From: Branchinecta lynchi
Lineage: Eukaryota > Arthropoda > Branchiopoda > Anostraca > Branchinectidae
DNA: 64,000 nucleotides
Reading direction: 5' to 3'
Assembly (NCBI GenBank): GCA_023053575.1
Contig: JAKZAP010000005.1
Span: forward strand, 7,564,001 to 7,628,000
Positions 24,538 through 35,439 of this stretch are shown here, one piece after another (positions within the stretch are counted from its first letter, which is position 1; every line of letters begins with the position of its first letter). The notes under the pieces were generated by a model. The model was not told where the DNA came from. It did not search any database and saw only the letters and a program-made list of their open reading frames with translations. Made by a program: the position numbers and the translations under genes.

Positions 24538-24865
24538 CAGGGGCGTCACGACTGGGGGGGGGGAGGGGGGACGCCCCCCCCCCACAAATGCTGTCGGCCA
24601 GTCGATAAAAAAAGAACCGAGTCGGCGGGAAGCGCCACGATTTTCCGTCAAAACAGTTGATTTTTTCATGAAAACAGTCGTTTTTTCTGAAAATTGGTTG
24701 ATTTTTCGTCAAAATAGTTGATTTTCTGAAAATCAGTCAATTTTTTTTCAAAATGTCATTTTTGTTGTTGAAAACAGTCGTTTTTCTGCAGAAACAGTTG
24801 GTACAAATTACCAACCAGTCGGTAAATGCCTCGTCCCCCAAACATTTTCGATATTAACGCTTCTG
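24538..24865 (+). mobile_element. hAT-type MITE, copy 1 (328 bp)
   Basis: Left terminus CAGGGGCGTCACGACTGGG, right terminus ATTAACGCTTCTG, with exact 8 bp duplication TTTACACA at 24530-24537 and 24866-24873. Interior has repeated GTCGATTTTT/AAAACAGTCG phrases and no coding capacity. The 8 bp TSD and CAG.GGCG termini indicate hAT-type transposition. Confidence 0.9.
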
Positions 24866-24904
24866 TTTACACAAGACTGCAAATTTGTGTAGGCTACTCC
24901 TGGT

Positions 24905-25285
24905 ATAGATAGATAGATTAGTGTATTTCAAAAAGCCCACGGGCCATACACACAAACAAACAAAAAACAAAAATATAACTTAAACAATCAGACTCCTTCT
25001 TAACTCTAAAGATTTATCTATGTACACGCCCACTCGAGTTATAACGGTAATTACTATTGCTCAAAATTTCAGGAAGTGATAAAATCACACCATCTAGATA
25101 AATTTTCCTTAAATCAGAAAGTTTCGGGCATCTACGGAGGAAATGGTCCAAATTTTCTTCCTCCTTCTCACAAAGTGGGCAGGCGTACCTCCCATCAGGA
25201 ACCACACTACCTCTCTCAAAAACCTTCTGCCTGCTCTGAATTGGAGGGCAGTTTGCCCTTAGTGGATCCAACGACATAAAAGTTT
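24905..25285 (-). mobile_element. Non-LTR retrotransposon copy L2b, 3' end
   Basis: Minus strand: C-terminal peptide with RYACPLCEKEEENLDHFLRRC (C-x2-C-x8-H-x4-C), stop near 25014, then 3' UTR with TATGGCCCGTGGGCT and an (ATCT)n tail at ~24905-24920. It belongs with L2a and L2c by the zinc-knuckle spacing and the 3' box. Only about 380 bp remains. Confidence 0.8.
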
Positions 25286-25406
25286 CCCGGGTCTTCTTCT
25301 ACCAGTGTTTCTGAAGCTTTTCAACCACACTGTAGTGAGCCTACAAGTCAATTTCACGTGCAGCTTATCAAAAGTAAATGCGAACAAAATGCGATTTGAT
25401 ACTTGC

Positions 25407-25568
25407 CTCTACATAGGCTGCAGGGAAGATTCCAGTCTGGTTTCGACCATCCAGTCCTTCCCACCAGCCTTCACCAACATCTTCATTGGTAACTGTTAAA
25501 GTCTCCCCAGCCCGTATTGATAACTCTCCTGATCCTGGTTGGCCATCAAAGTCATACAAAACAATAAC
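25407..25568 (-). CDS. Sorting nexin 9-family gene, SH3 exon (exon 2)
   Basis: The 162 bp exon (54 codons, phase 0 both ends) encodes an almost complete SH3 domain: VIVLYDFDG at the start (ALYDY-type box), [15 protein letters not shown] at residues 35-38 (ligand-binding Trp pair) and GIFPAAYVE at the end. An SH3 with DVGEGWWEG and G.FPAAYVE is characteristic of the Snx9/SH3PX1 branch, whose members bind dynamin and WASp and shape membranes in endocytosis. Acceptor is TTTGCAG (AG at 25569-25570). The donor reads GAG|GCAAGT (25401-25406), a GC-type donor instead of GT. With the 37-codon proline-rich exon and the acidic exon, this gives the domain order SH3, linker, acidic patch. Which of Snx9, Snx18 or Snx33 it represents cannot be decided without PX/BAR. 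Confidence 0.88.
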
Positions 25569-25589
25569 CTGCAAAGGATTAGTACACAA

Positions 25590-26129
25590 TAAGAACCTTG
25601 AAAATGCTCAAGTTTAAAGCACAACTCTTACTAGCAATGATCTTTCCCCTATAAAATGGATCAGAAAAAGTGTTTTTGAAAATACCATTACTTTCCACCT
25701 GAAACCCCTTCTCTTGTTAGCGATTGTCAATTATATCTAGCCTTCCTGCTCTCCAACGCGGCGGCTGGGCGCAATAGATTTGAAAACTGAACATGCCTTG
25801 GTTAAAAAGTGGAAAAATTAAGCAAATAAATTATATGCAAAATATTATATGCGAAAGAGTTGTCAGCGGACAATGAAGATTCTGGCAAACTTTTTGCTGG
25901 GTGACGGGAAAACTCGGCAAGGTCGAAAAAGCGCTAAAAATTCGTAGTTACGAAACGAAACAATGAGAAAGGTGGAGATACTAGAAGCTTATAATTCCCT
26001 ATGGGAGCTAAGTATATTATTAAAGGCAGAATAAGCAAGAGGGGTCCTTTAAATTCACTGCTAAGGTTAATATCTTGAGGTCAAAAGCTCCAAGTCCCTA
26101 ATAAGTGGTTTAGTACACTAGCTATGTTT
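25590..26129. other. Snx9-like intron 1, nothing recognised
   Basis: AT-rich intron sequence without an exon or known element. Confidence 0.5.
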
Positions 26130-26188
26130 GATTTCGACTGGGCAAAAGGCAGGGGGGAGGTGATTCACCCCCCTTTGGGCCACCCCTG
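26130..26188 (+). mobile_element. Solo right end of a hAT-type element
   Basis: GGCAAAAGGC..GGGGGGAGGTGATTCACCCCCC..TTTGGGCCACCCCTG is the same right terminus as the hAT copy ending at 58120. No matching left end or duplicated flank was seen, so this is a remnant. Confidence 0.6.
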
Positions 26189-26423
26189 CCCCAATGTGTG
26201 AATGGTTATGAAAAAAGGGCATAGACTGGTCAGGACCAAAACTGCAAAAGAAATTTCCTTTTCACTGTTTGACATTTTTGAGGCTAATTTGGAGGTTATA
26301 CACATTAGGCCTACTTATCCTGTAGCCTACAGGAGGCTTGGTATTTTTTGTCTAGGCCTACAGTACTGTGTATGCTTAGACAATTTTTTATTTTTTTTAA
26401 GTCAAGCAACCATGCCCAGTAAC

Positions 26424-28374
26424 CAGGGGCGTCGCAAGTTCATTTTCAGTGGGGGGGTGCAGAGCCAAGATTTTACCGAATCTTTCAAAAATTTTACAGA
26501 ATCCTAGAACTAAGAACTCGAGCTTTAAATGACGGCACAGAAACGATTACATAGGAAGAGTAACAATAAAGGGCAGCATCAAAGACGATAAGCCAACTAT
26601 TAGGCGGCGTTTTCGCGAAGCCCACATGGAGAATATATTGCCGGGCACGATTGCTATAACAGCTTCTAAAAATTAAACCAAGCGCCGCAGGGGAAAATTT
26701 AGCAAATCCATTGTTTTTCTTTAGGCTAAAATTTAACTGTTTCTCTTACAAATTCTATCATTTCCCGTTGATTTAATACCGAGACTCCAGTCCCAGATCC
26801 TCTTGTTCCAGAAAACGGATGGAGCGACGTTCCGGCAGTAGCAGCAACTGTAGTTTGGTCAATTAACTACCCAAAATCACATAAAGTGAGCACTGCCTGC
26901 GAATTTTTTTTTGCTTTTTCCTGCCAAATTTAATTTCCATCCAAATTCTAGCTTTTAATGTTTTGAAATCTCAATCCTAAAACTGGCTTAAAACCCCTGT
27001 CAAATGACGCTCCCTTCCACAAAGTAGAGAATAAATATTCTTTGAGCCCAAGCTGACTTTGAAACATTTATAAAACAATGTTTTCAAGCTGACGTATCCG
27101 TTGAAAAAAATTGTTTGAATAAAAGTAGAGAATATTACGAAAAGTGCTGCAGGTGGAATTTTCGAAATATTTATGATTACCGTATATATTCTTTTTGGGA
27201 TCCAAAATAAAAGTAAGGACTATCGATGATATCATAGATCATCCCTTTTGTCTGCGACCAGTGCTTCACTCAACCTCTTCTGAGTTTCAAGGTTCATACT
27301 TCAGAATCCCTAACAAATAAATTACCGAATCCCAGTTATTATACCGAATACAGTCAGACACAAACCACTGATTTTTGGATACCCTATGCCTAACGCTGGA
27401 TACGCTATGCCAGGTGCTGTATACTGTCAGTATACTGTAACCCAGTAAAATATTGATGATTTGAGTGAAGCTCAAAAATCAAACAATCAGAACTCCTTTT
27501 TATTGAGGTAGGTCAGGGTTAGGTTACCAACAGGTATCCAGCGTTTGGCATAGGGTATCCAGCGTTAGGCATAGGCTATGCCAAATGCTAGATATACCCA
27601 GCGTTTGGCATAGGGTATCCAAAAATCAGGGATTTGTGGTAAACTGACCGAATAAGTTTACTGTAGCATGTTCGAGATTCTGTACAACTACCGTATCCCG
27701 GTTATTATACCGAATTTTCATATTCACATTCGAATAACAATATTCATATTCGGTAGACTTTCGTTGAAACTGGAACAAAGTCAGGATTCGTGATTAACTT
27801 GTAAACTGACCGAATAAGTTTACTGTAGCATGTTCGAGATTCTGTATAACTACCGTATCCCGGTTATTATACCGAATTTTCGAATTTTCACATTCGAATA
27901 ACAATATTCATATTCGGTAGACTTTCGTTGAAACTGGAACAAAGTCAGGATTCGTGATTAACTTCCTAATCCTGGAAATTATACTGAATAAATTACCGAA
28001 TCCCAATCATGATACCGAATAATTTTGAACCAATAGCTTATTTGGGATTCTGGGTAACTAAGGAATCTCCATAAATATACAGAATAGTTCCGGCATCGAA
28101 AAATTACCAATGATTTCAGTAAATTCTCTCACCAAATTCGTGATAAATACCGAATACTGGCAATTGTACCGAATCCCGATCATTATACCGAAGAAATGTG
28201 TACAGATAGCCTATTTGGGATTCTGTGTAACTACCGAATCCTCGTAAATATATCGAACAGTTCTGCCATCGAAAAAATACTGAACAATTTCTCCTCCTCC
28301 TGCCCAAAATTTTATCGAATCTCAAAAAGGTGGGGGGGGGTGCTGCACCCCCACCCCCCCTTGCAACGCCCCTG
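26424..28374. mobile_element. hAT-like non-autonomous element (1951 bp) with exact TSD
   Basis: Termini CAGGGGCGTCGCAAG and CTTGCAACGCCCCTG are inverted repeats (14 of 15 match) flanked by identical 8 bp CCAGTAAC at 26416-26423 and 28375-28382. The interior lacks a transposase. Its left third (e.g. AAGCGCCGCAGGGGAAAATTTAG) is related to the interior of the hAT copy at 52743. The right third is a run of ACCGAAT-rich repeats. It lies in intron 1 of the Snx9-like gene, 52 bp from the putative first exon. Confidence 0.9.
27320..28320. repeat. ACCGAATCCC-rich internal repeats of the hAT-like element
   Basis: ACCGAATCCC(A/G)(G/A)TTATTATACCGAAT-like phrases recur at ~27322, 27690, 27855, 27998 and 28168. 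A 162 bp block is duplicated almost exactly (anchor AAACTGACCGAATAAG at 27641 and 27803). A separate palindromic motif GCGTTTGGCATAGGGTATCC occurs three times at 27541-27622. Confidence 0.8.
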
Positions 28375-28434
28375 CCAGTAACCTGCCAGTAACATGCCTC
28401 TACTGTAAACTATGTCTACATCAGGTCTACATAC

Positions 28435-28443
28435 CTTCTTCAT
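28435..28443 (-). CDS. Sorting nexin 9-family gene, putative first coding exon
   Basis: ATG-AAG-AAG followed directly by donor GTATGT (28429-28434) would put Met-Lys-Lys in phase 0 in front of VIVLYDF of the SH3 exon. Snx9-family proteins begin with only a few residues before the SH3 ALYDF box, so a three-codon exon is the right size. There is no independent support and another ATG further upstream is possible. Confidence 0.4.
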
Positions 28444-28522
28444 GAGATGCAGGGAAGTCTTGTTCAGTCAAATGTATCCAACCCTTGATGAGTGATGACC
28501 ACAAAATTCCACAAAACAATTC

Positions 28523-28547
28523 ACACTTTGATCTTAGCCAAAAGGCC
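28523..28547 (-). ncRNA. U2 snRNA relic, 25 bp of the 5' region
   Basis: The minus strand carries a 25 bp stretch starting GGCCTTTTGGCTAAG and ending CAAAGTGT, identical to the conserved early part of U2 snRNA (roughly nt 11-35, including the start of the branch-site recognition region). The bases before and after do not fit U2, so this is a fragment, not a functional gene. It lies ~80 bp upstream of the putative Snx9-like start codon. Confidence 0.7.
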
Positions 28548-29129
28548 AATTCTAGGAATAGGCATTATAGGTTATTCCTCTCCTTCTTCTCATACGAGCG
28601 AAAGACGAACAAGACCAAAGGTTTCGATGGGATCCCAAAAATTCAATATTTGATCCAGACAACTGGGTCTTGTCTTAGCCAGATCCAGTCTTCGCCAGAC
28701 TCCTTGAACATTTTTACAATTAAAATTCAGAAACTGATTAAGGCCAAATAGCTAATCACCTGAGAAAACCAAGTTCAGAATTGGATTCAGCATGTGTGTT
28801 TACCTCTATAAGTCATATCTGTTTTGACGAAAACTTCCTGCCACTTCTGCCAATTTCCCGGTTCCGGCCGAACTCCAGAACTACTTGTCCGGCGAAAAAA
28901 GAAAGCTCAAAGACGAAATCAGGGTATCTTCTTTCCCCAGTAATGAACATCTAATCAACCTCAAATAGAAATTTAGCTTATAACAAATTTTCCGATTCCA
29001 GCAGGATTCCGGTCGACTATATGTCCGGGTAAAATACGATTGTCATACAGGGACTCAGCACCTCTTCTTACCCCTAAATCGCTTATCTAATGAACTAGAA
29101 ATAAAACTTTGACTTCCAACAGTTTTCCG

Positions 29130-29740
29130 GTTTTGGCCGGATTCTGGACGAACTACATGTCCGGGTAGAAACTTGTTTTCACATAAGTGTTCAGCATGTC
29201 TTCTTGCCCTAAATCGAACATCTAACCAACTCCAAATAAAACTTTTAATTTTGACAAACTTTCCGGTTTGGGCCGGATTCCGGTCGAAATACTTGTCCGT
29301 CGAGAAAATAGTTTTCACCATCGTCTTCAGCATGTCTTCCTACCTCTAAATCGAACATTTAATCAACTTCAAATAAAACTGTTACTTTCAACAAACTTCC
29401 CGGTTTGGGCCGGATTCCGGGCGAAATACTTGTCCGTCGAGAAAATAGTTTTCACCATCGTCTTCGGCATGTCTTCCTACCCCTAAATCGAACATCTAAT
29501 CAATTTCAAATAAAACTTTTACTTTCAACAAACTTTCCGGTTTGGGCCGGATTCCGGGCGAAATACTTGTCCGTCGAGAAAATAATTTTCACCATCGTCT
29601 TCAGCATGTCTTCCTACCCCTAAATTGAACATCTAATCAACTTCAAATAAAACTTTTACTTTCAACAAACTTTCCGGTTTTGGCCGGATTCCGGGCGAAC
29701 TACTTGTTCGATGACAAAATGGTTTTCACCATCGTGTTCA
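29130..29740 (+). repeat. ~137 bp core repeats of family B
   Basis: TTTCCGGTTTGGGCCGGATTCCGG recurs at ~29122, 29262, 29399, 29536 and 29673, about 137 bp apart, each followed by CGAAATACTTGTCC and TTTTCACCATCGTCTTCAGC. Three middle units are nearly identical. Confidence 0.88.
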
Positions 29741-29942
29741 TCATGTCTTCTTACCCCATAATCGACTATCACATTAGCTGTTTCAAAATATTTTGTTTGT
29801 CCCTTAATTTGAATCCCCTCCCCCACCCCTAAATGTAGAGCTACAAAGCCCATCTACGAACTTGACTGGTCCGACGACCCAACGAACCCTCACACCAAGT
29901 TTCATCAAAATATCTCATTCCCTTCGAGAGTTATCGTGCTTA

Positions 29943-30022
29943 CAGACGGACGGACAGACGGACGGACGGACGGACGGACGGACGGACGGACGGACGGACG
30001 GACGGACGGACGGACAGACGGA
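29943..30022 (+). repeat. (GGAC)n microsatellite
   Basis: GACGGACG repeated over ~75 bp with two GACAGACG interruptions. It holds the same position, just before the AAAAA end, in every B copy and in family A as a related CAGACCGA/GTCGGTCT octamer. Confidence 0.95.
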
Positions 30023-30076
30023 CAACTTTTGCGATGTCATAGGTATCCCTCCACTTACGTTTTGGGATCCCAAAAA

Positions 30077-30436
30077 GTCCAAAACCATCAATCTGGCAAA
30101 AATAATTTGAAAACAACTAGATGGTATCGGACTGGTAACGGGTTCAGAAAGAAGGGTTAGAAAGAATTTGGGATGGAAAAACTGTAAGGTAAGGCTATCT
30201 TGGTAGTGCCTATTTGAGAGACTGCACCTTATACGACCAAAACGGGTATTTCTCGACCATCACCAGAGGAGCAAAACAAAATAATTTAAGATTGGGAGTT
30301 AAGGACTTTTCACTTTGAAACTGAAATGCCGGCGTTTGGTCATCATTCTGAGCTAGGGACTTGCTAGAAATGTTAATTGGGCTACTGCTTGATAATCTAA
30401 TTCAGTTTTTACAAAAAAGTTACCATAGAAGGGAGC
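30077..30436. other. Unassigned spacer
   Basis: No gene or element recognised. Confidence 0.4.
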
Positions 30437-30761
30437 AGGGTCGTCACGACTGGGGGGGCCCCCCCCCCATGCTGTCGGCCAGTTGATAAAAAAAAAAAAA
30501 ACCGGTTCGGCGCGAAGCGCCGCGGTTTTTCGTCAGAGCACTTATTTTTTTTCCTGAAAACAGTCGGTTTTTCTAAAAATCGGTTAATTTTTCTTCAAAA
30601 TATTCGGTTTCTCTGAAAATCAGTGGATTTTTTTTCAAAAATGTAATTTTTGTTGTTGAAAACAGTCGCTTTTAAGTCGGTTTTTGTCGGTAAAAATTAC
30701 CAGCCAGTCAGTAAATCCCTCGTCCCCCCCCCCCCAAACATTTTGGCTAGTAACGCCTCTG
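30437..30761 (+). mobile_element. hAT-type MITE, copy 2 (325 bp)
   Basis: Left CAGGGTCGTCACGACTGGG, right TAGTAACGCCTCTG, exact 8 bp duplication GAAGGGAG at 30429-30436 and 30762-30769. Clear sibling of the 24538 copy. Confidence 0.92.
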
Positions 30762-30769
30762 GAAGGGAG

Positions 30770-31471
30770 AGCTTGAACTTTTCAAGCCTTCAAACTTTCC
30801 AAACATAAACTGAACTGGAGTCTCAAATCCTTTGGTCCTTTATGACGTGTCATTCAAACAAATGCGCAAACGCTCAGACGTGGAGTGTAAAAGCTATCAC
30901 ATTTATCTACAAACATCTTTAGAACCAAGACATTTCTCATCCCCAATAACCAAACAAGTACTAAAATAGTTGGAAGATCTTGTGAATGTTGAAGATCTTG
31001 CACGAATAGCATTAGTTTGAACACTGAATGGTCTGCCAGACAGTCCCACCCTTTAAGCTTTTTTTTTCATTAGCAAGGCAATAACAAGTACAATAAGCCA
31101 ATTTGTAGCAGCCTAATGCCCCCTTTGTCACACTTCATGAAGAACGGCATATCATCGATCATATGACAAAACAGTCAAGTTTCCAACTGTTCATTAAAGA
31201 TACGTCGCGTCGTCTTATTTGTTGTTGTTACACCAAATCCTCATCCATAGATATATCTCCCAAAGCATATGATACAAGAGTTGGACTTACGACCTGTCAT
31301 AGACGAACTTAACTCATGGAAAATCTGGGCCCAGCTGCCCATGAACAGGAGGGGGTGGGGAGGGCGGGACCCATCAAAATGCGTATTTATTTCCTTTTAT
31401 TCCTCAAGTATACCAGCTTAGAGTTTGATTCCAGTCACGGGTCAAAAACTTGTTTCATGGGCCATTTGGGG
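30770..31471. other. Unassigned stretch
   Basis: No exon or element recognised. Confidence 0.4.
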
Positions 31472-31553
31472 CAGGGGCGTCCCGAGCCTTTCTTGATTGG
31501 GGGGAGGGGGGGGGGAACCCGGTAAAAATTGACCGACTTTTTTATATCCACCG
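31472..31553 (+). mobile_element. Left end of a hAT-type MITE (remnant)
   Basis: CAGGGGCGTCCCGAGCC followed by a G-tract and AAAATTGACCGACT resembles the left part of the MITE at 24538. No right end found nearby. Confidence 0.5.
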
Positions 31554-31555
31554 AT

Positions 31556-31990
31556 GAAAGGTTTGGATGTTGTACTTCTTCAAAGTTCTAGACAATTTTT
31601 GGGTGACTATCTCGGGCATTCTTTTCTTCTGATTTTTGGTGTTCAAAGGAATCTTCAGAGTGCTTTGAATGATATTTTTTTGACTAGTGGAATGGGTTGT
31701 TGCCATTCCCAGTTCAGTGTCCAGGAGGGCTTCGTCGTAAATTTTGATGGTGCCGTCGACCATTGAACTGACAACTCTGCGTTCTACTGGTTGCTTGTGA
31801 AAAAGACTATGGCTGTGAATCTTTAGGCAATTTGTCGCTGTGGGTGGGTTTCCTCTGTAGCAAACAAACTAAATTTGTTTCTCCGTTGGCGATCAGCTGT
31901 TTCATGGTGTAATCCTCGAATCCGGTGGTCAACTGGATTGTCCTTTATAGCTAGAACTGGATAAAAGTTGTCTTTATTTACTTTGTCACA
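31556..31990 (-). pseudogene. Penelope-like retroelement remnant
   Basis: On the minus strand a frame around 31830-31860 contains RKPTHSDK. After a frameshift comes HSHSLFHKQ..ERRVVSSM, and further on KRMPEIVTQKLSRTLKKYNIQT. This order (FxRKPTHTD, then HH/HSLFHK with a following hydrophobic heptad, then a P-Y/I-V..KL.R.LKK..I.T segment before an endonuclease domain) is that of the C-terminal part of Penelope-like reverse transcriptases. Frame break and missing GIY-YIG show it is dead. It abuts the hAT-like end at 31472-31553. Confidence 0.6.
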
Positions 31991-32645
31991 AGTTCATAAG
32001 TCTTGTTTGAGGCTAAATAGGACCCTTGCCAACAACTCGTTACGTAACATATCGTTCGAACAAAATTAGATGACCTAGGCTCTCCGTTTAGCGCTCTAAA
32101 CTCACCAATGATTTGCCGTCAGCTTGGGCTGGAGGTATATTGATCGAAATGAGTTGATTAGTCAAGTTGATTAGATTGCCGAAATATAGGTAGCAGAACA
32201 CGCTGGGTCGGTATCATCACTTTGTTTTCCTGCCAGACAGAGTTTCGGCCGGAATCGGGTAAATAATGGAATTTCGCTAGCGCTTCTAAGTTCTTGATGA
32301 AGTCCGTCATTGTCTCGATAAAAGGGTAAACTCATACATGCTCAGTTGTTCATGTCAGCATAGGGATAGGCCTCATAAATGAATGACCCACCAATCCGCT
32401 GTGCTTTTCTTGAGGGTAAATGTTACGACCGTACTCTGATCCGGTAATTCTGACCGGTAATTTCGGAAACTGATGTATTTCGAAATAAGGAGCATGTTGA
32501 ATCGTTATATTCGATTAGTCAATTTTACAGTGCAAAACTGAAAACATTCCCATTTGTGATACCCTCAAAGCCTTTGGCAGCCTTACACATAACGCTGTCT
32601 CAACGCAATTGGCTCAATAATTATAACGGTCAGAAACAACAGACA
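31991..32645. other. Unassigned stretch
   Basis: No gene recognised. A short match to the foldback family D terminus (GTCAGCTTGGGCTGGAGGTATATTG) lies near 32116-32141. Confidence 0.4.
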
Positions 32646-33870
32646 AACAAGAGCTAGAAACTCATATGGCGCTTGCAAGCCCGATGTAAAAAATTTGGAC
32701 TGTAGTTTACGAAAAAGTTGCATTCTTTTTTCTTTCTTTTTTTTTTATTACCCGGCATTTCAAAAAGGAAAAGGACTGATTACAATAGAGGAAAATAAAA
32801 ATGGTATGTAGTATGGTAGTATGGAGTAGTCTACTTTGACTGAGCTTGCCTCAGACTCGGAGCTGGTGGACCCGGACCCTGGACTCGTCTCGAGACGCCT
32901 TTTTCAAGGAGTCCAAGTGAATGTCAAAGCCCGGTAATTTAAAATAAAATGTTTCCAGCGCTTCCAATGTTTCCAGCGACCAATTAAAGAGATTGGCCAA
33001 TGGATGGTTATGTCCCAACTTTACCAGCAGGATTAAATCAAGTAATACCTTGGAGGACTAAGTAATAAAACTCCCTCAGCTCACATGCAGTTGCAGAATA
33101 CAGTCCAAGTACAAAAATAGATTATCGAGAGCGTCTGATCTTACACATAAATTTGTGATCAAACCTGAGCATTTCCGGGGAATTTGCGGTACCCCTCAAC
33201 CCCACCCCAACCCAGTGAGTTCAAATACGTATAGTACCCCAAAATGGGTCATCCTTACCATATGATCTTTGCACCTTCTAAATTTCATCCAAATCGTACT
33301 CCACTCATTTGATCCATAGGCACAGGGATGCAACAAAATTTCTGGAAGCCCTCTCAAACTCCACCCATCGTGGTCGTGTCCTGTTCAGACACTTATAAAA
33401 GTCATCGATGGTTTCATCTCTTTCCACGCATCAAGTTTCATCCCTAAAAGTGGTGAATCGGGTCTGAGCCCCAAAAACTATAATTTCAGTACTACTAGAT
33501 TTAAAGAAGTTTCATTAATATTGCTCCACTCGCTTAACCCCTATGCAAGCCACAAAGTTCGAGGGATTATCCCTCCAACTCCCTGCACTGTGGCTGAATA
33601 CGACTCAGACACGTAAATGTCGCATCTCCAACATATATCCTTCCACTCATTGGCTCTAATCGGAGCATATCTGCCAATTTCCGGTACTCCCGTCATCCCT
33701 CCCACCGTTACCGAATCCGGTCCGGACGCCCAATAACATATTTAGACCGCATAAACTCGGTACTGTCCAACTTTCTTGTGCGCTTACACAATTTTTAGAA
33801 ACCCCCCTCCCAACTCCCCCAGTTACTACTGCAAGTAGTTCGGGTAATTCCCTTCAGTCAACTCCCCCAA
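32646..33870 (+). mobile_element. Family A repeat, 3' truncated
   Basis: Starts AACAAGAGCTAGAAACTCATATGGCGCTTGCAAG, AT-rich to ~33170, then diverged pyrimidine-strand cores (TTTCCGGTACTCCC, CATCAAGTTTCATCC). The microsatellite end is absent. Confidence 0.6.
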
Positions 33871-34256
33871 AACTGGTCGGAGGGCAAGTCCCATTAAAGT
33901 TTCGTTTCTTGCGACTGACAGGGAGTTAATGGAAATCTTAAATAGCAGTCGAATAAATAAGTGTTTCCGTATAAAAAATATGTCAGACAAGTGAGTAACT
34001 CTCGCAAACCGTTGTTTGGATGTTTCAAAAACCAAACAACGGGACCTTCTGCCTGGACGAACTTTTATAAATACCCGTGCCAGTCACTCTTCCCATTTTT
34101 TTTTATCTCCACGTCCTTTGAGTATTTCGCAAATTTCATTTTTCAGTTAATACTATTCAAATTCTTCTACATTAATATATTTAACAAGATCTGAAAGCTC
34201 ATATGGCACTTGCAAGAATAAGCAAAATGCTGGCGGGAGTTATTTGGTTTGGGAGT

Positions 34257-34455
34257 TTTGTACAGAGTCGAATATTATTTTATTATACACTAGTAAGTAA
34301 AAAGTACTCTAAAATGCGTTTCTATAACTCCTCTTCTTCGTTGGGCGGTTCTTGTTTGTACAGAGTTGAATATTATTTTATTATACACTAGTAAGTAAAA
34401 AGTACTGTAAAAGGCATTTCTAGAACTCCTCTTCTTCGTTGGGCGGTTCAATGGT
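34257..34455 (+). repeat. 98 bp tandem duplication
   Basis: TACAGAGT(C/T)GAATATTATTTTATTATAC starts at 34261 and 34359; both units end CTTCTTCGTTGGGCGGTTC. Confidence 0.9.
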
Positions 34456-35439
34456 CTTCAATATGGTTTCGACATTTATATCAATTACGTTTCTTCTTTG
34501 AATTTTTGCTGCGTAGTTTCCCGTTTTAAAGGCGCTAGAAATGCATCTGTAAGCAAAACCCTTCAGGCAAAAACGATAGCAGGTTCTTAGGGATCATTGA
34601 TATATACAGTTTGGTCAAAAGTAGAACCCTTGTGTCATAAATGATTATGGGTTGAGATGTATCGTTTGATAAAAAGTACTTTTCGACCTTGCGGTGAAGA
34701 TGCGCACTTTAAGGGAGCTAGAGCCTTATTTGTAAGCAAAACCCTTGAGGCAAAAATGGTAATGGGCTCATGGGGATCATGAAAATGCATTTTTTGCTTA
34801 AAAGTCTTTTTCTTAATTTGCGGTCATGATTGGTACTTTAAGGAATGGTCGAATTTGGAAAATGGCAAATTCTAAGCCAATCTTGTCGAAGTTATAATAT
34901 TCCAGCCAAGTTTCATCGTGCTAGCACATTTGGAAATACCTTTACGCGCGATCACCGGGTTTGATAAGGTCCCTGTTACGCCTCCCAAGTTTCGTTGTAA
35001 AAATCCCCAGAACCTTCATCACTGGAATGCCTAGAAACACCCCTCCACCCAGCCTCCAACCCCTCCAACCCAAGTGTTCGGATCCAGTCCAAATGTGTAA
35101 ACGGTTTATCTGGAGCAGATGCTGGTTATTCCCAGCAAGTTCCACTCCGATCCCTCCATTCTAACCGTTTCTCGGGATTTCTGGTCCCCCCTCCCCCAAC
35201 TCCTACATAGCTGTCGAGTCCAGTTCGGACTTCAAATGGAACATCCGAGATATGTCATTTATTCAGGAATTAAGTTTCATTTCAATCCGATCACCCGTTC
35301 GAAAGTTGCACACCCCTTAATTTTCCGGATCCCCCCACCCTCCACTCCCCCAGGATGGTTGGATTGGGAAACTGATTATCTCCAGGTTGGTTTGGTCGGG
35401 TCCCTGATACGCCTGCCAAGTTTCATCATCCTAGCACCC

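Larger units (their letters stand above)
28608..30076 (+). mobile_element. Family B repeat, complete (1.47 kb)
   Basis: Best complete B copy. Starts AACAAGACCAAAGGTTTCG with a subterminal stem (AAGACC...GGTCTTGT), carries core units (see 29130-29740), a 70 bp (GGAC)n microsatellite, then ACTTTTGCGATGTCATAGG..CCACTTACGTTTTGGGATCCCAAAAA. The frames in it drift because the core length is not a multiple of three. Confidence 0.88.

Noticed and set aside
29936..30110. Gly/Arg/Thr/Asp repeat protein
   Set aside because: Translation of the (GGAC)n microsatellite of family B.
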